This document shows positions 12,931 to 24,239 of a DNA stretch of 64,000 bases, piece after piece (position 1 is the first letter of the stretch; each line of letters starts with the position of its first letter). A program made the translations under genes and the position numbers. Under the pieces are notes generated by a model, which ran no database searches, had not been told where the DNA came from, and worked only from the letters and a program-made list of their open reading frames with translations. The DNA is from Lunularia cruciata (taxonomy: Eukaryota; Streptophyta; Marchantiopsida; Lunulariales; Lunulariaceae): assembly GCA_948567375.1 (NCBI GenBank), contig OX419762.1:35445034-35509033 (forward strand). The letters are read 5' to 3'.

Positions 12931-13599
12931 AGTATACATAGACTATACCAAACCTATGGATATATCATTTCTCTTGGAAGGTTAAAGTCGAGCTGCTCCT
13001 TTCTTCCTGAAGAAGCTGACTGTCAGCAAGTGATCCTACGGGTCCAACGACAAAGGAAGAAGTGGCCTGTCAAAAATTGAAAAAAAGAAAAGAAAAAGAA
13101 GAAGGAGAGGGTCCACCTCTCCTATCCAGATTGTCATTGTAATAGTGTACATAGTACATGGGATTGTGGTCAGTATACTTGGTACGTGCGAACCAAAGGG
13201 TTGTTTTAGCATATTGTAGGGGCTTGGCAATGTGACGGAATGCTCCACTTGTTACTAATATTAATAAAAGCAAACTTGCATTACATGTTCAAGTGAGATC
13301 AGCTAGAGATTATTATGCTTAGTGCTAGCTCCAAGGCCTATGCATAGATTTCATTGTTGAAATAGCCAATTCTAGGCTAAGATGCTTAGTTGAGAGCAAG
13401 ATTTTTCAGTTAGACTTTGAGAAATAGTAGCAAAAAAGGTCCTGCTATTGGAGTTGTTAGAAAGCTATTGAATTCTACTATCAAACTCTGTAGGTTTCAC
13501 TAGATTTGGTTCAAGTTTTGACTCTTGTATGTCCCAGAAGCTTTGCTCCTCAGCCTCCTTCTACATTTTACCATTTAGTTGTTAGTTGCTGTGAGATTT
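12931..13599. other. Non-coding stretch before copy 1 gag
   Basis: No intact frame is present. It contains a T-rich/A-rich tract near 13075-13105 and otherwise nothing recognisable. It probably is leader sequence of the retroelement. Confidence 0.3.
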
Positions 13600-16527
13600 T
13601 GGTGTTATTACATTGTTAAGTATGTCAAGAGCACAACATGTCCTCCAATGAGGGTAGCACTAGCAGCATTCCTTAACCAACAACCTATAGGCAGTTAAGA
13701 AGGGACCCTCAACCATTCAACCCAATCTCATTAGACTCTGGTTCATTTTGGCAACAACCAACCCCAACAACTACTTCAGTATCTCCTAGGACCACACATA
13801 CCAAAAGTTTAGTTTCAAGTTGAGGGCTAGGATACTCAAGTTCAGGAGCAAACTAGGGTCCTTGGAGAGGAGCAAGAATGTGGTGTACTCCAACTTCAGC
13901 TTGTAGGGTATTGCCTTTCACATCATCTTTCTTTCAAGCTACTCCAACACTACCAACACACAATATGGAGGTTAGTAGTTCATTAAGAAGGATTGAAAAG
14001 TTCAATAAGAGGCCAGGTACTACATCCTTGAGGGAATGCAAGGCTACATTCTCAACGGTGGTTGCTGAGTTGGAGTTGAAGTATGGTGCAAACTTCACTT
14101 AAGCATTTATGCAAGCAATAGGCTAGATATGTGCACGATGAAGCCCTGGATGTTCATGAACAACATGCTCCTCAGATTTTGGGCACCACATCGGTCCATA
14201 ACCCAGCCTATGCTATTGCCATTGCTACTGCCTCCCAAGCAACTTTGCACATTGTCATTCAACTACATAGTGCAGTGGCAAATAATCCAGCCCCGGTCGC
14301 TACTTCAATAGCTCTTACTCCACAAGGACAGTTTGCATCACAAGACCTAGAGGCTGCTCACTAATATCTTTGTGCATTGGAGTATAACCCAACACTTCAT
14401 TTTCAAGTTTTACAAGGGGTTTTCTCTGAGTTTGGTGACTCTTATACCTTGTTGGATATCTATAACATTGAAGAGAAGTTGGAGTTAGCTTATGCTCACT
14501 ATGAAACTAGCACTTTGCCCACATTATGAGCCAAACCTCAGCTCCAACCAACAACACCAACCAGGTCTACACATTCATCTTCTAGAGGCAAAAAAACACA
14601 TTGTGCTAGACCCATTCTCCCTTTTTGCAACTATTGTGGTCACCCTAACCACAAGGCTAATGAGTGCAATATTCATACACAAATCTCTTGTGTGATTATT
14701 GTGGTAAGGAGGGTCATTTAGATTTGGTTTGCTCTGCTAAGTCCTTTGAAAGGAAGCAATTATGAAAATCATACCTACCTCCTCCTACCACTGCTCCTTC
14801 TTCCAAGACTAAACCCTCTCAAGCTTCAAACTTCCAATACTTCATCCAAGGGTAATTCTAGAAAGAATGCAAAGAAGGGCATCAACATGCAAAGAAGGAA
14901 GTGCTTCAAGCCCAAGTCACTAAAGTGAAAACTCTACAAAATGAGGTATAGTCATTGAGAACAAAACTTTCCCTTTTGAAGGGCAAATCCACCCAACTAG
15001 ATGAACATGCTCAACATGTCCTTGCTTCAACTTTAGAGGCAGGTCTTCCAAGGTCATTTTATGGCTTCTTGCATGACACTATGGTGTCAAAATGGGTTCT
15101 GTCCAAGAGCCAACCCTTTGCAAGTCTTTATGTTGAATTTTCCTCTTCTTTTTGTCCATACTTTGCATACCAAGAGCTTAGTGCTGCTCCTAGGGTTTCA
15201 ACCACTAGGAAATCAGTTCATACCAATGGTCTTATGTCTGGTTTAGAGGTTCTATAGCTATCATGCCACAATCATTTTGGCCGCTCATTTGGAAGAGGAG
15301 TGCAACTTGTTGGCAAGGATGAGGAGAGTACATCTAATTCCACATAAGTTGTTGGTACATCAACTTAACATGCTATTGGGGTTTAAGAATATTAGGAGGA
15401 TGCGGATGGTCCCTCTGATCAGCTTTTGAAATTCCAAATTTCAATTAGTGGAATGTTACACAAGGTTCTCACTACATTGGTATTGAGCTTTCAAGATTTG
15501 AAGCACCAAGGAGATCATTGCAATGCTAGAGAACACATTGGATACCAAATCAAGACCTTTATCAGCTCTAGTTTCACATGTTAGAGAGATTCCAACTCAC
15601 ATCTTGAAGGGACATTCCACAAGTCCATACATAGTGAATGGCATTTGCAACTCAGTCACTTCAAAACTAGACAACTCCACTATCTTGGAACCTATATCTG
15701 CAGATCAAAGGGGATCTAGGACTACCTCAATTGTGGGCATCCTACTAAATTTTTTTTTATGGATAACCATTACCTCCACCAAGTTTCTCATTTGTTGCTT
15801 AGGGTGGTACTTAGTGAGAGGACTTCTATTGCCATAGGAGTTGCCATTTTTTACAACACTCAATTAGTAGTTACAGTGGGAGGACAACACCCTAGGGTTG
15901 TGCTCTTAGACACAAGAGCTCAATAAGATGGGGCTACTAGACACTAAGTGGCAAAGATCTAAGTGGCAGATTTGTATTTAGTGGTAGTGTGAAGGAAGTA
16001 CTAGGGGAAAGCTCTGACCTGATTTCCCTCTCCTTTAATGAAGGTACAGATCAAGAGCTCAAACTTTAGGTCAGATTCTTGGTCACTAATGCCACTAGCT
16101 ATGACATGTTGATTGGGGAAGAGGTATTGTTCCAACCAGGCTTCACCATTGACAATTGGTATGAACATGTATACTATAGAGTGGATTGGGAGACTGATGG
16201 ACATCACTTGGACTTTATTCCCCTTGATATACATGGAGACCATAATCCTATGGCTCACCATTGTATGCTCAAAGAGGTTCACACCATCTCTTACATAAAG
16301 CAAGTTGATTATAAATGGATGGAAGAAGATGAGATGGAGATTTCCAATTCACAAGTGGCTGAAAGCTTGGAGGCTGCTTCCACTGATATTGCTCATGGAC
16401 CAGAGGTGCTCCAAAGACTCAAGGCATCTCATGAGCCCTTGGTCATAGCTCTGCAAATTTTGAAGCAATGGAAAGCAACAACAAACAAATTTAGCCATTC
16501 TTGAGCAAGGTAATCACGTGGATACCA
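13600..16527 (+). pseudogene. Gag and protease remnants of DNMT-type Ty3 element, copy 1
   Basis: The gag region is broken by stops and shifts, but pieces are legible: a capsid-like stretch around 13960-14100 (KFNKRPGTTSLRECKATF), then two zinc knuckles of CX2CX4HX4C type at 14626-14667 (CNYCGHPNHKANEC) and 14691-14732 (CDYCGKEGHLDLVC), which lie in different frames. A degraded aspartic-protease motif (VVLLDTRAQ) is near 15895-15921. At 16079-16504 an open stretch contains SYDMLIGEEVLFQPGFTIDN, matched in the minus-strand copy by SYDVLVGGAMLYPMGFSID at 49.9 kb. That match ties both copies to one family. The reading continues straight into the methyltransferase domain at 16528. Confidence 0.75.
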
Positions 16528-16671
16528 ACCAAGGATGAGCTCACATTACTTGAGCTCTTTGGTGGGATCTCTAAAGGTCTAGAGGCCTTGCTATAGTCAG
16601 GGATGGTAGTGAAGATATATGTTCATAGATCCAATTGCAAGGAGGGTAGCAAAATTACACAAAGGGGTAGA
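16528..16671 (+). pseudogene. DNMT domain, motif I segment (copy 1)
   Basis: This is the first part of a C5 cytosine methyltransferase domain. The SAM-binding motif I reads LLELFGGISKGLEALL, followed by DPIARRVAKLHKGVELIAK after a one-base frame change. The equivalent in copy 2 is LLELFGGINIGLAVIL. The domain is cut exactly at 16671 by a chromovirus insertion and resumes at 22290. One in-frame TAG is present after EALL. Confidence 0.8.
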
Positions 16672-17093
16672 TGTAACAATATGGAGTTTAGCAACGAAGT
16701 TAGTAGGGCTAACAAAGTAGCAAATAAGACAAATTAGCCTAGAATATTCTAGAAGTATCTAGGAATCTTGGGAAGCTTCTCAGCTAGCTTAGCTTGCACC
16801 TCAAGTAAGTAGCTTCTAGAAAGAAGCTTCTAGAAGGTTCCAACTAGCTTAGCTTGCACACCAAGTAAGCGACTTATAGAAGGAAACTTCTTGAGAAGCT
16901 TCCTAATTAACTTGGCTTACACTCCAAGAAAGCAGCTCAAGGAAGCTTCTTGAGAAGCTTCTCAAGAGCCTTGTATGATCCTATAAATACAAGAGCAAAA
17001 GCTCATGCTAGGCATTCGGAGTTTTCTCTCATTCAAGTGTCCCAATGTGGGCTTCCATTCTCCTATTTCTCTCCTTGGTCTTGGACTTTTACA
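16672..17093 (+). repeat. 5' LTR of chromovirus
   Basis: This 422-bp LTR begins TGTAACAATATGG and ends GGACTTTTACA. It is near-identical to 21876-22289. It contains repeated AAGCTTCTAGAAGG/AAGCTTCTTGAGAAGCTT palindromic blocks and a TATA-like TATAAATACAAGAG at 16982. The flanking 4-bp sequence TAGA (16668-16671) is repeated at 22290-22293, as expected for a target-site duplication. Confidence 0.93.
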
Positions 17094-17094
17094 T

Positions 17095-17106
17095 TGGTAT
17101 TAGAGC
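17095..17106 (+). other. Primer-binding site (initiator tRNA-Met type)
   Basis: TGGTATTAGAGC starts one base after the 5' LTR. Plant retrotransposons primed by initiator methionyl tRNA carry TGGTATCAGAGC, and this differs at one position. Confidence 0.8.
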
Positions 17107-17117
17107 AGGAATGGGAT

Positions 17118-17300
17118 GGATGGAATTTATGGACCACCAAATCCACTTCCGCTAAACCATTGGGATTTTCATATCTAGATATTACCCAAGCATCATTTCA
17201 TACAATTCATCACCTTGCGCTTTTGGTAGGATTTTCTGCATATGATCACCTTGTTTGAGGATACTTTTGGTTATAACTTATGGAGAATGGTGGACATGCT
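17118..17300 (+). pseudogene. Degraded leader mini-ORF of chromovirus
   Basis: Right after the primer-binding site a frame starting MDGIYGPPNPLPLNHWDFHI can be read with two internal stops to about 17300. The PNPLP block and following FHI resemble the leader mini-ORFs of element A (55351 and 55577: PNPLPFNTQVEI, SNPFHIKVMY). No function is known. The similarity was judged by eye. Confidence 0.4.
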
Positions 17301-17479
17301 GCATCTATGTGTTAATCAATTAGATAAATTGGAAGTAACGGGATAGAGCAGTAGCTATGGCGGCAATACCGGACATTATCCTTGCAATGCATCAACAAAT
17401 CAAGCACGTTACTCAATTGTTGGATGAACGAGGCCAGCAACGACAAGAACATATAGAGAGAGCACTAGTTTGAGATGTA

Positions 17480-18215
17480 GAGGATCCCATCCGATTCCAA
17501 ACCCAAGGTGTTTGAAGGCAAGAATCTTCCGGGCACAGTGGAGAATTTTGTGTTTGATTGCAGATGTTACTTTGAAGGCACTAATCTTCAAGATGAACAA
17601 AAACAGATTCTCTTTGCTTCTTGCCAATTAGATGGCGTGGCAAAACTTTGGTGGCAATTCTGAGTGATTCGAGCTAAACGATAGATTGTTGTACCAATTT
17701 GACATGAACAGAATTCAAGGATGTAATACTTGGTCAATTTCAAACTATAAATGCCACCCAAGCCGCACAAGATAAATTGGCAGAGTTGAAGCAAATTGGC
17801 TCTATAGGGAGCTACATCATACAATTTCAAAATATCATCATGCAACTTCTAGATATACAAGAAGGTGAAGTTCTTGATCAATTTGTGCAAGGATTGAAGT
17901 CACTAACCAAATTAGAGGTGACCATGCGGGAACCACAAAATGTAGAAGAAACCATGCAATTGGTTGAGTGCTTTGATTCCTTGGTTGTGACAACTTGATC
18001 TCGACCTCAATCTACACAAGGCCTACCAGTACACTACGCACAAGTGGAGGAACCAACACCAATGGAGATTGATGCTATCCAACAAAGACCACTTGGTGCA
18101 ACAGATTGAGAAAGATTGCGACAAAATGGAGGTTGTTTTTATTATTGCCAAGTTGGATATTGCATTGCCAAATGTCCACTTAAGAATGGACAACCTTGAC
18201 AAGTTGCCCAAATGG
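17480..18215 (+). pseudogene. Chromovirus gag remnant
   Basis: The reading includes PKVFEGKNLPGTVENFVFDC, then LFASCQLDGVAKLWW, then after a break an open part at 17777-17996 with SYIIQFQNIIMQLLDI and GLKSLTKLEVTMREP. These are the usual blocks of a Ty3 capsid domain. A decayed zinc knuckle follows near 18130-18180 (CFYYCQVGYCIAKCP). Stops and shifts prevent a full reading. Confidence 0.8.
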
Positions 18216-18284
18216 AGTTTGTGGAAAAAATGATCAAGGAAATGAGGAATCCTAGTAGGAGATTTTGAACCACCTATTGGGAGC

Positions 18285-18959
18285 TTGATTAGTTCTAATG
18301 GGATTGAAGGCTTGACCTATGCAAGTTTGCTTCACTTGCAAGGTATAATATCTAATTTGGGTTGTAGGATTTTGGTTGATTTTGGAAGTTCAAAGAATTG
18401 CATGTCTATACAAGTAGCAAAATTATTGGGTATTCCTATCAAGCCAATGATTGGAAGTAGATTGATGATGGAAAATGGTAGAAAAGGTTCTGCATTCCGT
18501 ACCTTGCATCCTGTTACTTATAAGATTGGGAAGGAGTATTTGGAGTGTATGAGGTTTGTAGTGGCACCTCTACACTATGATGTCATTCTAGGACTACCTT
18601 GGCTTGAACATCATAAGGTTCAATTTTATTTGACCCGACGACAAATTCAAGTACAACACCAAGGTAAGAATTTTTTATTAGGTTGTCTAGCACCTCTGAG
18701 TAAGACACCTAAGAATAGTCAGTCCCAAGATGGGAAATTTGTCAAGAAGGTAACCATAGTGCATACCTTGAAGGGAGAAGAGCCCCAAGATGGGAAGTTT
18801 GCCAAGGAGCCAACCATGGAGAAAGCTTTGAAGAGAGATGAGTCCCTAGATGGGAAGTTTGTTAGTGAAGCAGTCATAGAGCAAGCTTTGGAGGAAAATA
18901 AGTGTGTTTTTGCGGTGTGGATCAAGCCGATTGCACAAGGACAATCTGAGGAGAGCTAA
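18285..18959 (+). pseudogene. Chromovirus retropepsin segment
   Basis: An open stretch of 224 codons contains the protease active-site region RILVDFGSSKNCMS (consensus Asp-Ser/Thr-Gly-Ala/Ser, here DFGS) and the second block VILGLPWLEHH. After it lies an acidic-basic linker with three near repeats of DGKF followed by a KALK-like block (18720-18880), typical of spacer length polymorphism. The Thr/Ser-to-Phe change in the active site would probably inactivate it. Confidence 0.8.
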
Positions 18960-20350
18960 GAGCTTCATCAAGCAAGGGTTGATCAAAAATTTCAAGAGTT
19001 TGAGGACGTGTTTTTGGATGATCTACCAAAGGGATTACTCTCCGATCGTGGTATGCCCTTCAAGATTGAGTTATTGGCAAGGAGTACTCCAGTGAGTAGA
19101 CCAATCTATAGGCTCTCACCAAAGGAGTTGGAGGAGTTGCAAACAACACTTACGGAGTTGTTGGAGAAGGACTTCATATGACATAGTACCTCTCCTTGGG
19201 GAGCACTAGTACTATTCGTTCTAAAGAAGAATGGAAGACTTCATTTTTGTATTGATTATCTTGGGCTCAATAAGCAAACAATGTAGAATGCATATCACTT
19301 GCCTCAGATTGATGACTAGCTTGATCAATTGAGTGGAGCATGATACTTTTCCAAGCTGGATCTTTGCAGTGGCTATTGGAAAATCCCCATTGATAGGAAG
19401 GATGTGCAAAAGATTACCTTTCACACAAGGTATGGGCATTTTGAGTGGAGAGTTCTACCTTTTGGGCTCACTAATGCTCATGCAGTCTTCATAGATCAGA
19501 TGCATCAAGTGTTGGATGGACTATTGGATCGGTACGTGGTAGTGCTCTTGGATGATATCTTAATCTATGGCAATATAAATGTAGAACATGTAAATCATGT
19601 GCAAGAAGTCCTAAGACTACTACGACAATGGAAATTTTACTGTGAGAAATTGAAGTGTGCCTTTTGGCAAAAGGAAGTTACTTTCTTGGGTCACAAGATC
19701 TCATCAGAGAGGATAAAGATGAAAGAGGAGAAAATCAAGGCTATTATTGATTGGCCTACTCCAAAGGATACTATAGAAGTATGGGCATTTAATGGATTAG
19801 CCAGTTTTTACCAACAGTTCATTCATTTTTTTATGCTCATGTGGCTGCACCATTGACTGACCTCTTGGGGAAAAACTCAAGCTTCAAATCGACCACCAAG
19901 CACAAAGAATCATTCCAAAAGTTGAAACATATGGTGTCTTCAAGACCCATCCTTCAACCGTATGATACTCATCTACCCTTTGTGGTTGATTTTTATTCTT
20001 CTAACTTTGCATTGGAGCCGTGTTGCAATAGGAATTTTGAGATGGACTACATCCCATTGCCTTTGAATTTTGCCGACTAAATATGGTTGAAATAAAATAC
20101 TTTGCTCAAGACTCAAAACAACTTGCAATGGTATATGCCACCAAGGTATAGAGGCATTACCTCTTGGAGAAACAAGTCATCATACAAACTGATCACAAAC
20201 CATTGTTGTAGACCTTACACTTGGAACACATGAAGAGTTGACATCATCGATGGGAAGAACAACTCTAATTTTTTGACATCAAACTTGAGTACAAACCAGG
20301 TCGGTTCCATGTCATCCTTGGTACTTTATCACAGCGACTTGATTTGAAAT
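18960..20350 (+). pseudogene. Chromovirus reverse transcriptase and RNase H
   Basis: RT blocks visible: the N-terminal DRGMPFKIELLAR-like region near 19045, DLCSGYWKIPI (19350), LPFGLTNAHAVF (19455), the catalytic VVLLDDILIYG (19538-19570, YxDD family with Leu) and TFLGHKIS. RNase H follows: PLTDLLGKNSSF, then FVVDFYSSNFALE, then ITNHCC/TDHKPL-like remains. Several stops and at least two frame changes interrupt it. The longest clean stretch is 19404-19856. Confidence 0.88.
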
Positions 20351-21795
20351 CTCTTCCTCTCATCACAATGACAATTATGACGGTGTCAATTGACTCTAAG
20401 GTCCAAAACAAGTTTTGGTCAGCTCTACAACAAGATCCTTTCTTCCATATGGTACATGGTTGTCTTACAACATGCGACAAGGAGTACAACACCTTCTCCT
20501 TCAAGGAAGGCCTTCTATTCCATGAGGACCGGATCTATGTTCTAGCCAAAGGTGATCTCCGACTTGTACACATTCAAGAAGCTCATGATTTACCAATAGC
20601 TAGGCACATGGGTGTGGACAAGACCTTGGGTACCCTCCAACGCCAATGGTGGAGGCCCAACATGACACAAGATGTTGGAGAGTTTGTCTAATCATGTGAG
20701 AGTAACAAGGCCAGCAACCAGAAGCCAAGCGGATTCCTTCAACCACTCCCCATTCCATCCACTCGATGAGAACACGTGAGCTTGGATCTCATCACATCCT
20801 TGCCCCAAAAAAAGCAAGGACACACAACAATCGTGGTGTTTGTGGATAAGCTCAGTAAGCAAATCCACTTGGCACCAACCTTTGATACTGTGAATGCTTC
20901 CACCTTAGTGCAAATCTACTTCAACAATGTCTTCAAGCATCATGGGATGCCATGTGTACTCATCTCTAACCGTGATCCTTGATTCACCGAGAAGTTTTGG
21001 CAAGCACTCTTCCAAATACTCGGCACCAAGCTTGCTTTGTCCACGGCCTATCATCCTCAAACTGATGGACAAACCAAACGTGCAAATTGTACATTGTAGG
21101 ATATGTTGCATGCCTTTGTCAATGTCTCCCATACCAATTGGGATGAATGTCTTGCAGTTGCAAAAATTTACCTACAATAATTCCAAATAGGAAAGCACAA
21201 AATTTTCTCCTTTCTTTCACAATTTTGGCCAAGATCCGCTTGTTCCAGATTCTCTTCTTACTCCTCCTCCATCTTAGGTCCCTCATACTTCAACCTTCTT
21301 GACCACCATATCCCAATCTCTCCAACAAGCCTAATCTCACCTCCTTGTTGCTCAGAATTGTTAAAAACAATATGCGGACCACCATTGTTGTGATCTCACC
21401 TTTGAAGTTGGTAATAAAGTCATGCTATCTTCTAGTAACCTACCCCTCCCACTTGATATCCAAGTTTGTAAACTTGCCTTTAATTGGATAGGACTCTTTG
21501 AGGTCACCCAAATCCTCTCTCTTGTTGCTTATCGACTTGCCTTACCTTGTCATATGCGCATCCACCTTGTCTTTCACATTTCCAAATTGAAACCCTTTGT
21601 TCCTAACCCATATTATTTTTCCTCTCATGTCCAACCTCCTCCTCCTCCCATCCCTATCAATGATCATGAGGAGTACAAAGTTGATCATATCTGTGCACGT
21701 TGCTACATTCAACAAGGACGCCAATCACGTACGGAGTACAAGGTCCTTTGAAAAGGGTATCTACTTCATGATGCCACATGGAACCTCTTTCTCAC
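20351..21795 (+). pseudogene. Chromovirus integrase and chromodomain
   Basis: The zinc-binding part reads AHDLPIARHMGVDKT, with its CX2C largely lost. The catalytic core has SLDLITSLP and VLISNRDP, then [12 protein letters not shown], where family members have Glu in place of Lys. The tail at 21660-21790 reads EEYKVDHICAR, then TEYKVL, a stop, KGYLLHDATW. That is the fold signature of a chromodomain, which in chromoviruses binds methylated histone tails and steers integration. Confidence 0.85.
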
Positions 21796-21875
21796 CTCCA
21801 GAATGCATAGATGGCAATCTAGAGTTTGAAGCTTCAATGGCAACGAGGACGTCACCAACTAGCGGTGGGGGAATA

Positions 21876-22289
21876 TGTAACAATATGGAGTTTAGCGACA
21901 AAGTTAGTAGGGCTTACAAAGTAGCAAATAAGAAAAATTAGCCTAGAATATTCTAGAAGTATCTAGGAAGCTTCTCGGCTAGCTTAGCTTGTACCTCAAG
22001 TAAGTAGCTTCTATAAAGAAGCTTCTAGAAGGTTCTAACTAGCTTAGCTTGCACACCAAGTAAGCGACTTCTAGAAGGAAGCTTCTTGAGAAGCTTCCCA
22101 ATTAACTTGGCTTGCACTCCACAAAAGTAGCTCAAGGAAGCTTCTTGAGAAGCTTCTCAAGAGTCTTGTATAATCCCTACAAATACAAGAGCCAAAGCTC
22201 ATACTAGGCATTCGGAGTTTTCTCTCATTCAAGTGTCCCAATGTGAGCTTCCATTCTCTTATTTCTCTCCTCGGTCTTGGACTTTTACA
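21876..22289 (+). repeat. 3' LTR of chromovirus
   Basis: This 414-bp LTR matches 16672-17093 with substitutions and a small deletion. It is preceded by the purine-rich tract GCGGTGGGGGAATA, the likely plus-strand primer site. The right flank is TAGA (22290-22293). Confidence 0.93.
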
Positions 22290-23031
22290 TAGAGCTGATT
22301 GCTAAATTTCATAACAATTCCCAACTAGTGCATGGAATGCAAGCTTCACATTCTTTCCCGCTGATATTAAGCTCATAAAACAAGGGCATTCTTGGATCTT
22401 TTTGGATCCTTGAATTTATTTATTGTAGGTTGGGAATGTCAAGGATTCTCAAAAATTGGTTTGGGAGAAGGTTTAAGTGATCTGAAATCCTATCTCTTCA
22501 TCGACATGGTACAAGTGATCACGTAGGCACAAGCACTCTACCCTTCTCTTGGATATGTGATTGATAATACCCCTTCTCAATATGATTAGAGAGAGAACGT
22601 CCAAGAAAACTTCATGTTGGTGTAACACTACCTTGTGAAACCAATTTTACTTGATGTAGTGCAATGTGGATCCCATGTAAATCAATTGTGGAACTTATGG
22701 ACTAACCTTGCACCTCTTGTTATTCTAGAATTATCCTTGAGAAACATCATTAGAGACCCTAATTTACAAGTTTCTAAAGTATTGGATGTTGATAGCTCTT
22801 GCTAACTAGTTACAACGCAAGAGAAAGCTCCATGGTTTTTGGCAAATATCATTGGGCAACCTAAAGGTGCTTGGCCTACCTTTGTGTCATTTCCAAGTGC
22901 ACATGCTTTCCAAGGATATGGAAAAGGTTTGGTGTATTGTCATGCAACAAGTATACAGGATGAACCAAGTTTTGAAGAGAGAGAAAGGGTTATGGGGTTC
23001 CAAACTAGCACTACTAGTCACACAAAGGTGA
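22290..23031 (+). pseudogene. DNMT domain, motifs IV-VIII and target-recognition segment (copy 1)
   Basis: This continues the methyltransferase domain split at 16671. Legible blocks: LDLFIVGWECQGFSKIGLGE at about 22410-22467 (motif IV; the catalytic Cys is in WECQ, where Pro is usual), GYVIDNTP at about 22552-22575 (motif VI), ILLDVVQCGSH then LWTNLAPL at about 22640-22720 (motif VIII), IIGQPKGAWPTFVSFPSAHA (22845-22904), and ERERVMGF (22980-23003). Copy 2 has the matching WPCQGYTCAGRGLGLQ, LLENVP, GSQAYHLCLWWTNL and VGQPRVAFPTLMSFPSSHAF. Frames change several times, so no protein can be made. Confidence 0.8.
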
Positions 23032-23601
23032 TGTAATGTTCTTAGGACAAGAGAACCCTCAAGAGAAACACAAGGCTTCAGCCCTCAATACTTTGATGCC
23101 CCCAAAAGAGCACCTTGTCTTTATTATATAGCAAGGAGGATCCCCTCAAAGGGAGCTCCACCTTTGAATCAGATACATGGATTGCTGACCTTTTAGCGAG
23201 CTCCACCCTAGATTAATTGCATGGATGGGTGACCTGTTGATCCTTGTCCTATTTAGTTGGTCAAACAAGTTTGACTGGAAGGAATCTTCATGTAAGAAGC
23301 TCAAAATCGCATGTGTGAGGTACCATTGGAACGTTCTCAATGAGGAAAACATGGAGGAGAAGGAAATACATTTCTCCTCTATATGAGAGAGAAAATTTCC
23401 ATTTTGAGGTCTAAATCATCTTTTTAGGCCTCCAAAATTGACTCTAAAGTTTTCAGGGTGTTCTTGATATCTGCCATATTAGTGGAAGTACTCTTTTGGT
23501 GATAACCCTATCTGATCTACTTAGATCATACATAACATCCTTCCAGATATTACCAAGCCAATTTCCACCTCTAGATAATATGTCTAGTTAATGGTATTAT
23601 A
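23032..23601 (-). repeat. Solo LTR of family A, inserted in DNMT domain
   Basis: A 570-bp segment is flanked on both sides by the 5-bp duplication GGTGA (23027-23031 and 23602-23606). Read on the minus strand it starts TATAATACCATTAACTAG and ends AACATTACA. It matches the right-hand part of the LTR at 54629-55210, sharing the TTGGAGGCCTAAA and GGTATCACCAAAA blocks. No internal element sequence remains, so it is a solo LTR left by LTR-LTR recombination. Confidence 0.9.
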
Positions 23602-23690
23602 GGTGACTAGATTGGAATGCAATGCTCTATTGGGAAGAGTAATGGACCTGAATGCTCTGACATGGCTTATACATGACACATGTATACTCT
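23602..23690 (+). pseudogene. DNMT domain, motif X end (copy 1)
   Basis: After the solo LTR the reading resumes as TRLECNALLGRVMDLNALTWL. LLGxxMDLN is the C-terminal motif of the domain (motif X; DNMT3-like proteins have LLGRSW). Copy 2 has RRQVLGQAMDLN at the equivalent place. Confidence 0.8.
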
Positions 23691-23931
23691 TTCAGATGTA
23701 TATCAGTCCCACATTTGGTACTCAATCATTCAATTATGCCAGTTTGTGCACATGGCATCCAGATGAAGTTCATTTGCCAATCTTCAACACTTCATGCCAA
23801 GTGTTGGAGGGAGGAGTTAGCATGTAATCTGATTGAATTTTCTTCTAATATCTCTGAATCCCCTCTAGGAACTCCACACATGAATCAGATCAGACTTGAA
23901 ACTACATCAAGTTTTGGTGAAGCAAGTACGT

Positions 23932-24196
23932 TAGTTCACAACATTACTAGCTTGGACCATGGAGAAGCTAAAAAACCAGGCTTTTCAAGCACTTTTTTGA
24001 GCACTATCCTTTATGTAGCTAGTTCACAACAATACTAGCTTGGACCATGGAGCAGCTAAAAAAACCAGGCTTTTCAAGCACTTTTTTGAGCTCTATCCTT
24101 TATGGAGCTAGTTCACAACAATACTAGCTTGGACCATGGAGAAGCTAAAAAACCAGGCTTTTCAAGCACTTTTTTGAGCTCTATCCTTTATGTAGT
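23932..24196. repeat. Three tandem copies of an 88-89 bp unit
   Basis: Units start at 23932, 24020 and 24109 (TAGTTCACAACAATACTAGC...). Units 2 and 3 differ at a few positions. The array sits between the DNMT and RT segments of copy 1 and is not seen at the equivalent place in copy 2, so it arose after insertion or is a spacer polymorphism. Confidence 0.93.
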
Positions 24197-24239
24197 TATC
24201 TATTATTTCATCATAGGCAATCATCTAAGAAAGGAGTAA

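Larger units (their letters stand above)
16672..22289 (+). mobile_element. Chromovirus-type Ty3/gypsy element, inactive, inside DNMT domain of copy 1
   Basis: A complete two-LTR structure 5.6 kb long is flanked by TAGA on both sides. The internal order is primer-binding site, short leader frame, gag, protease, RT, RNase H, integrase, chromodomain, purine tract and 3' LTR. Multiple stops and shifts and a Glu-to-Lys change at the integrase catalytic position show it is dead. The LTRs differ by several substitutions and small indels, so insertion is not very recent. It inserted between motif I and motif IV of the methyltransferase, so that element is older. Confidence 0.93.
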
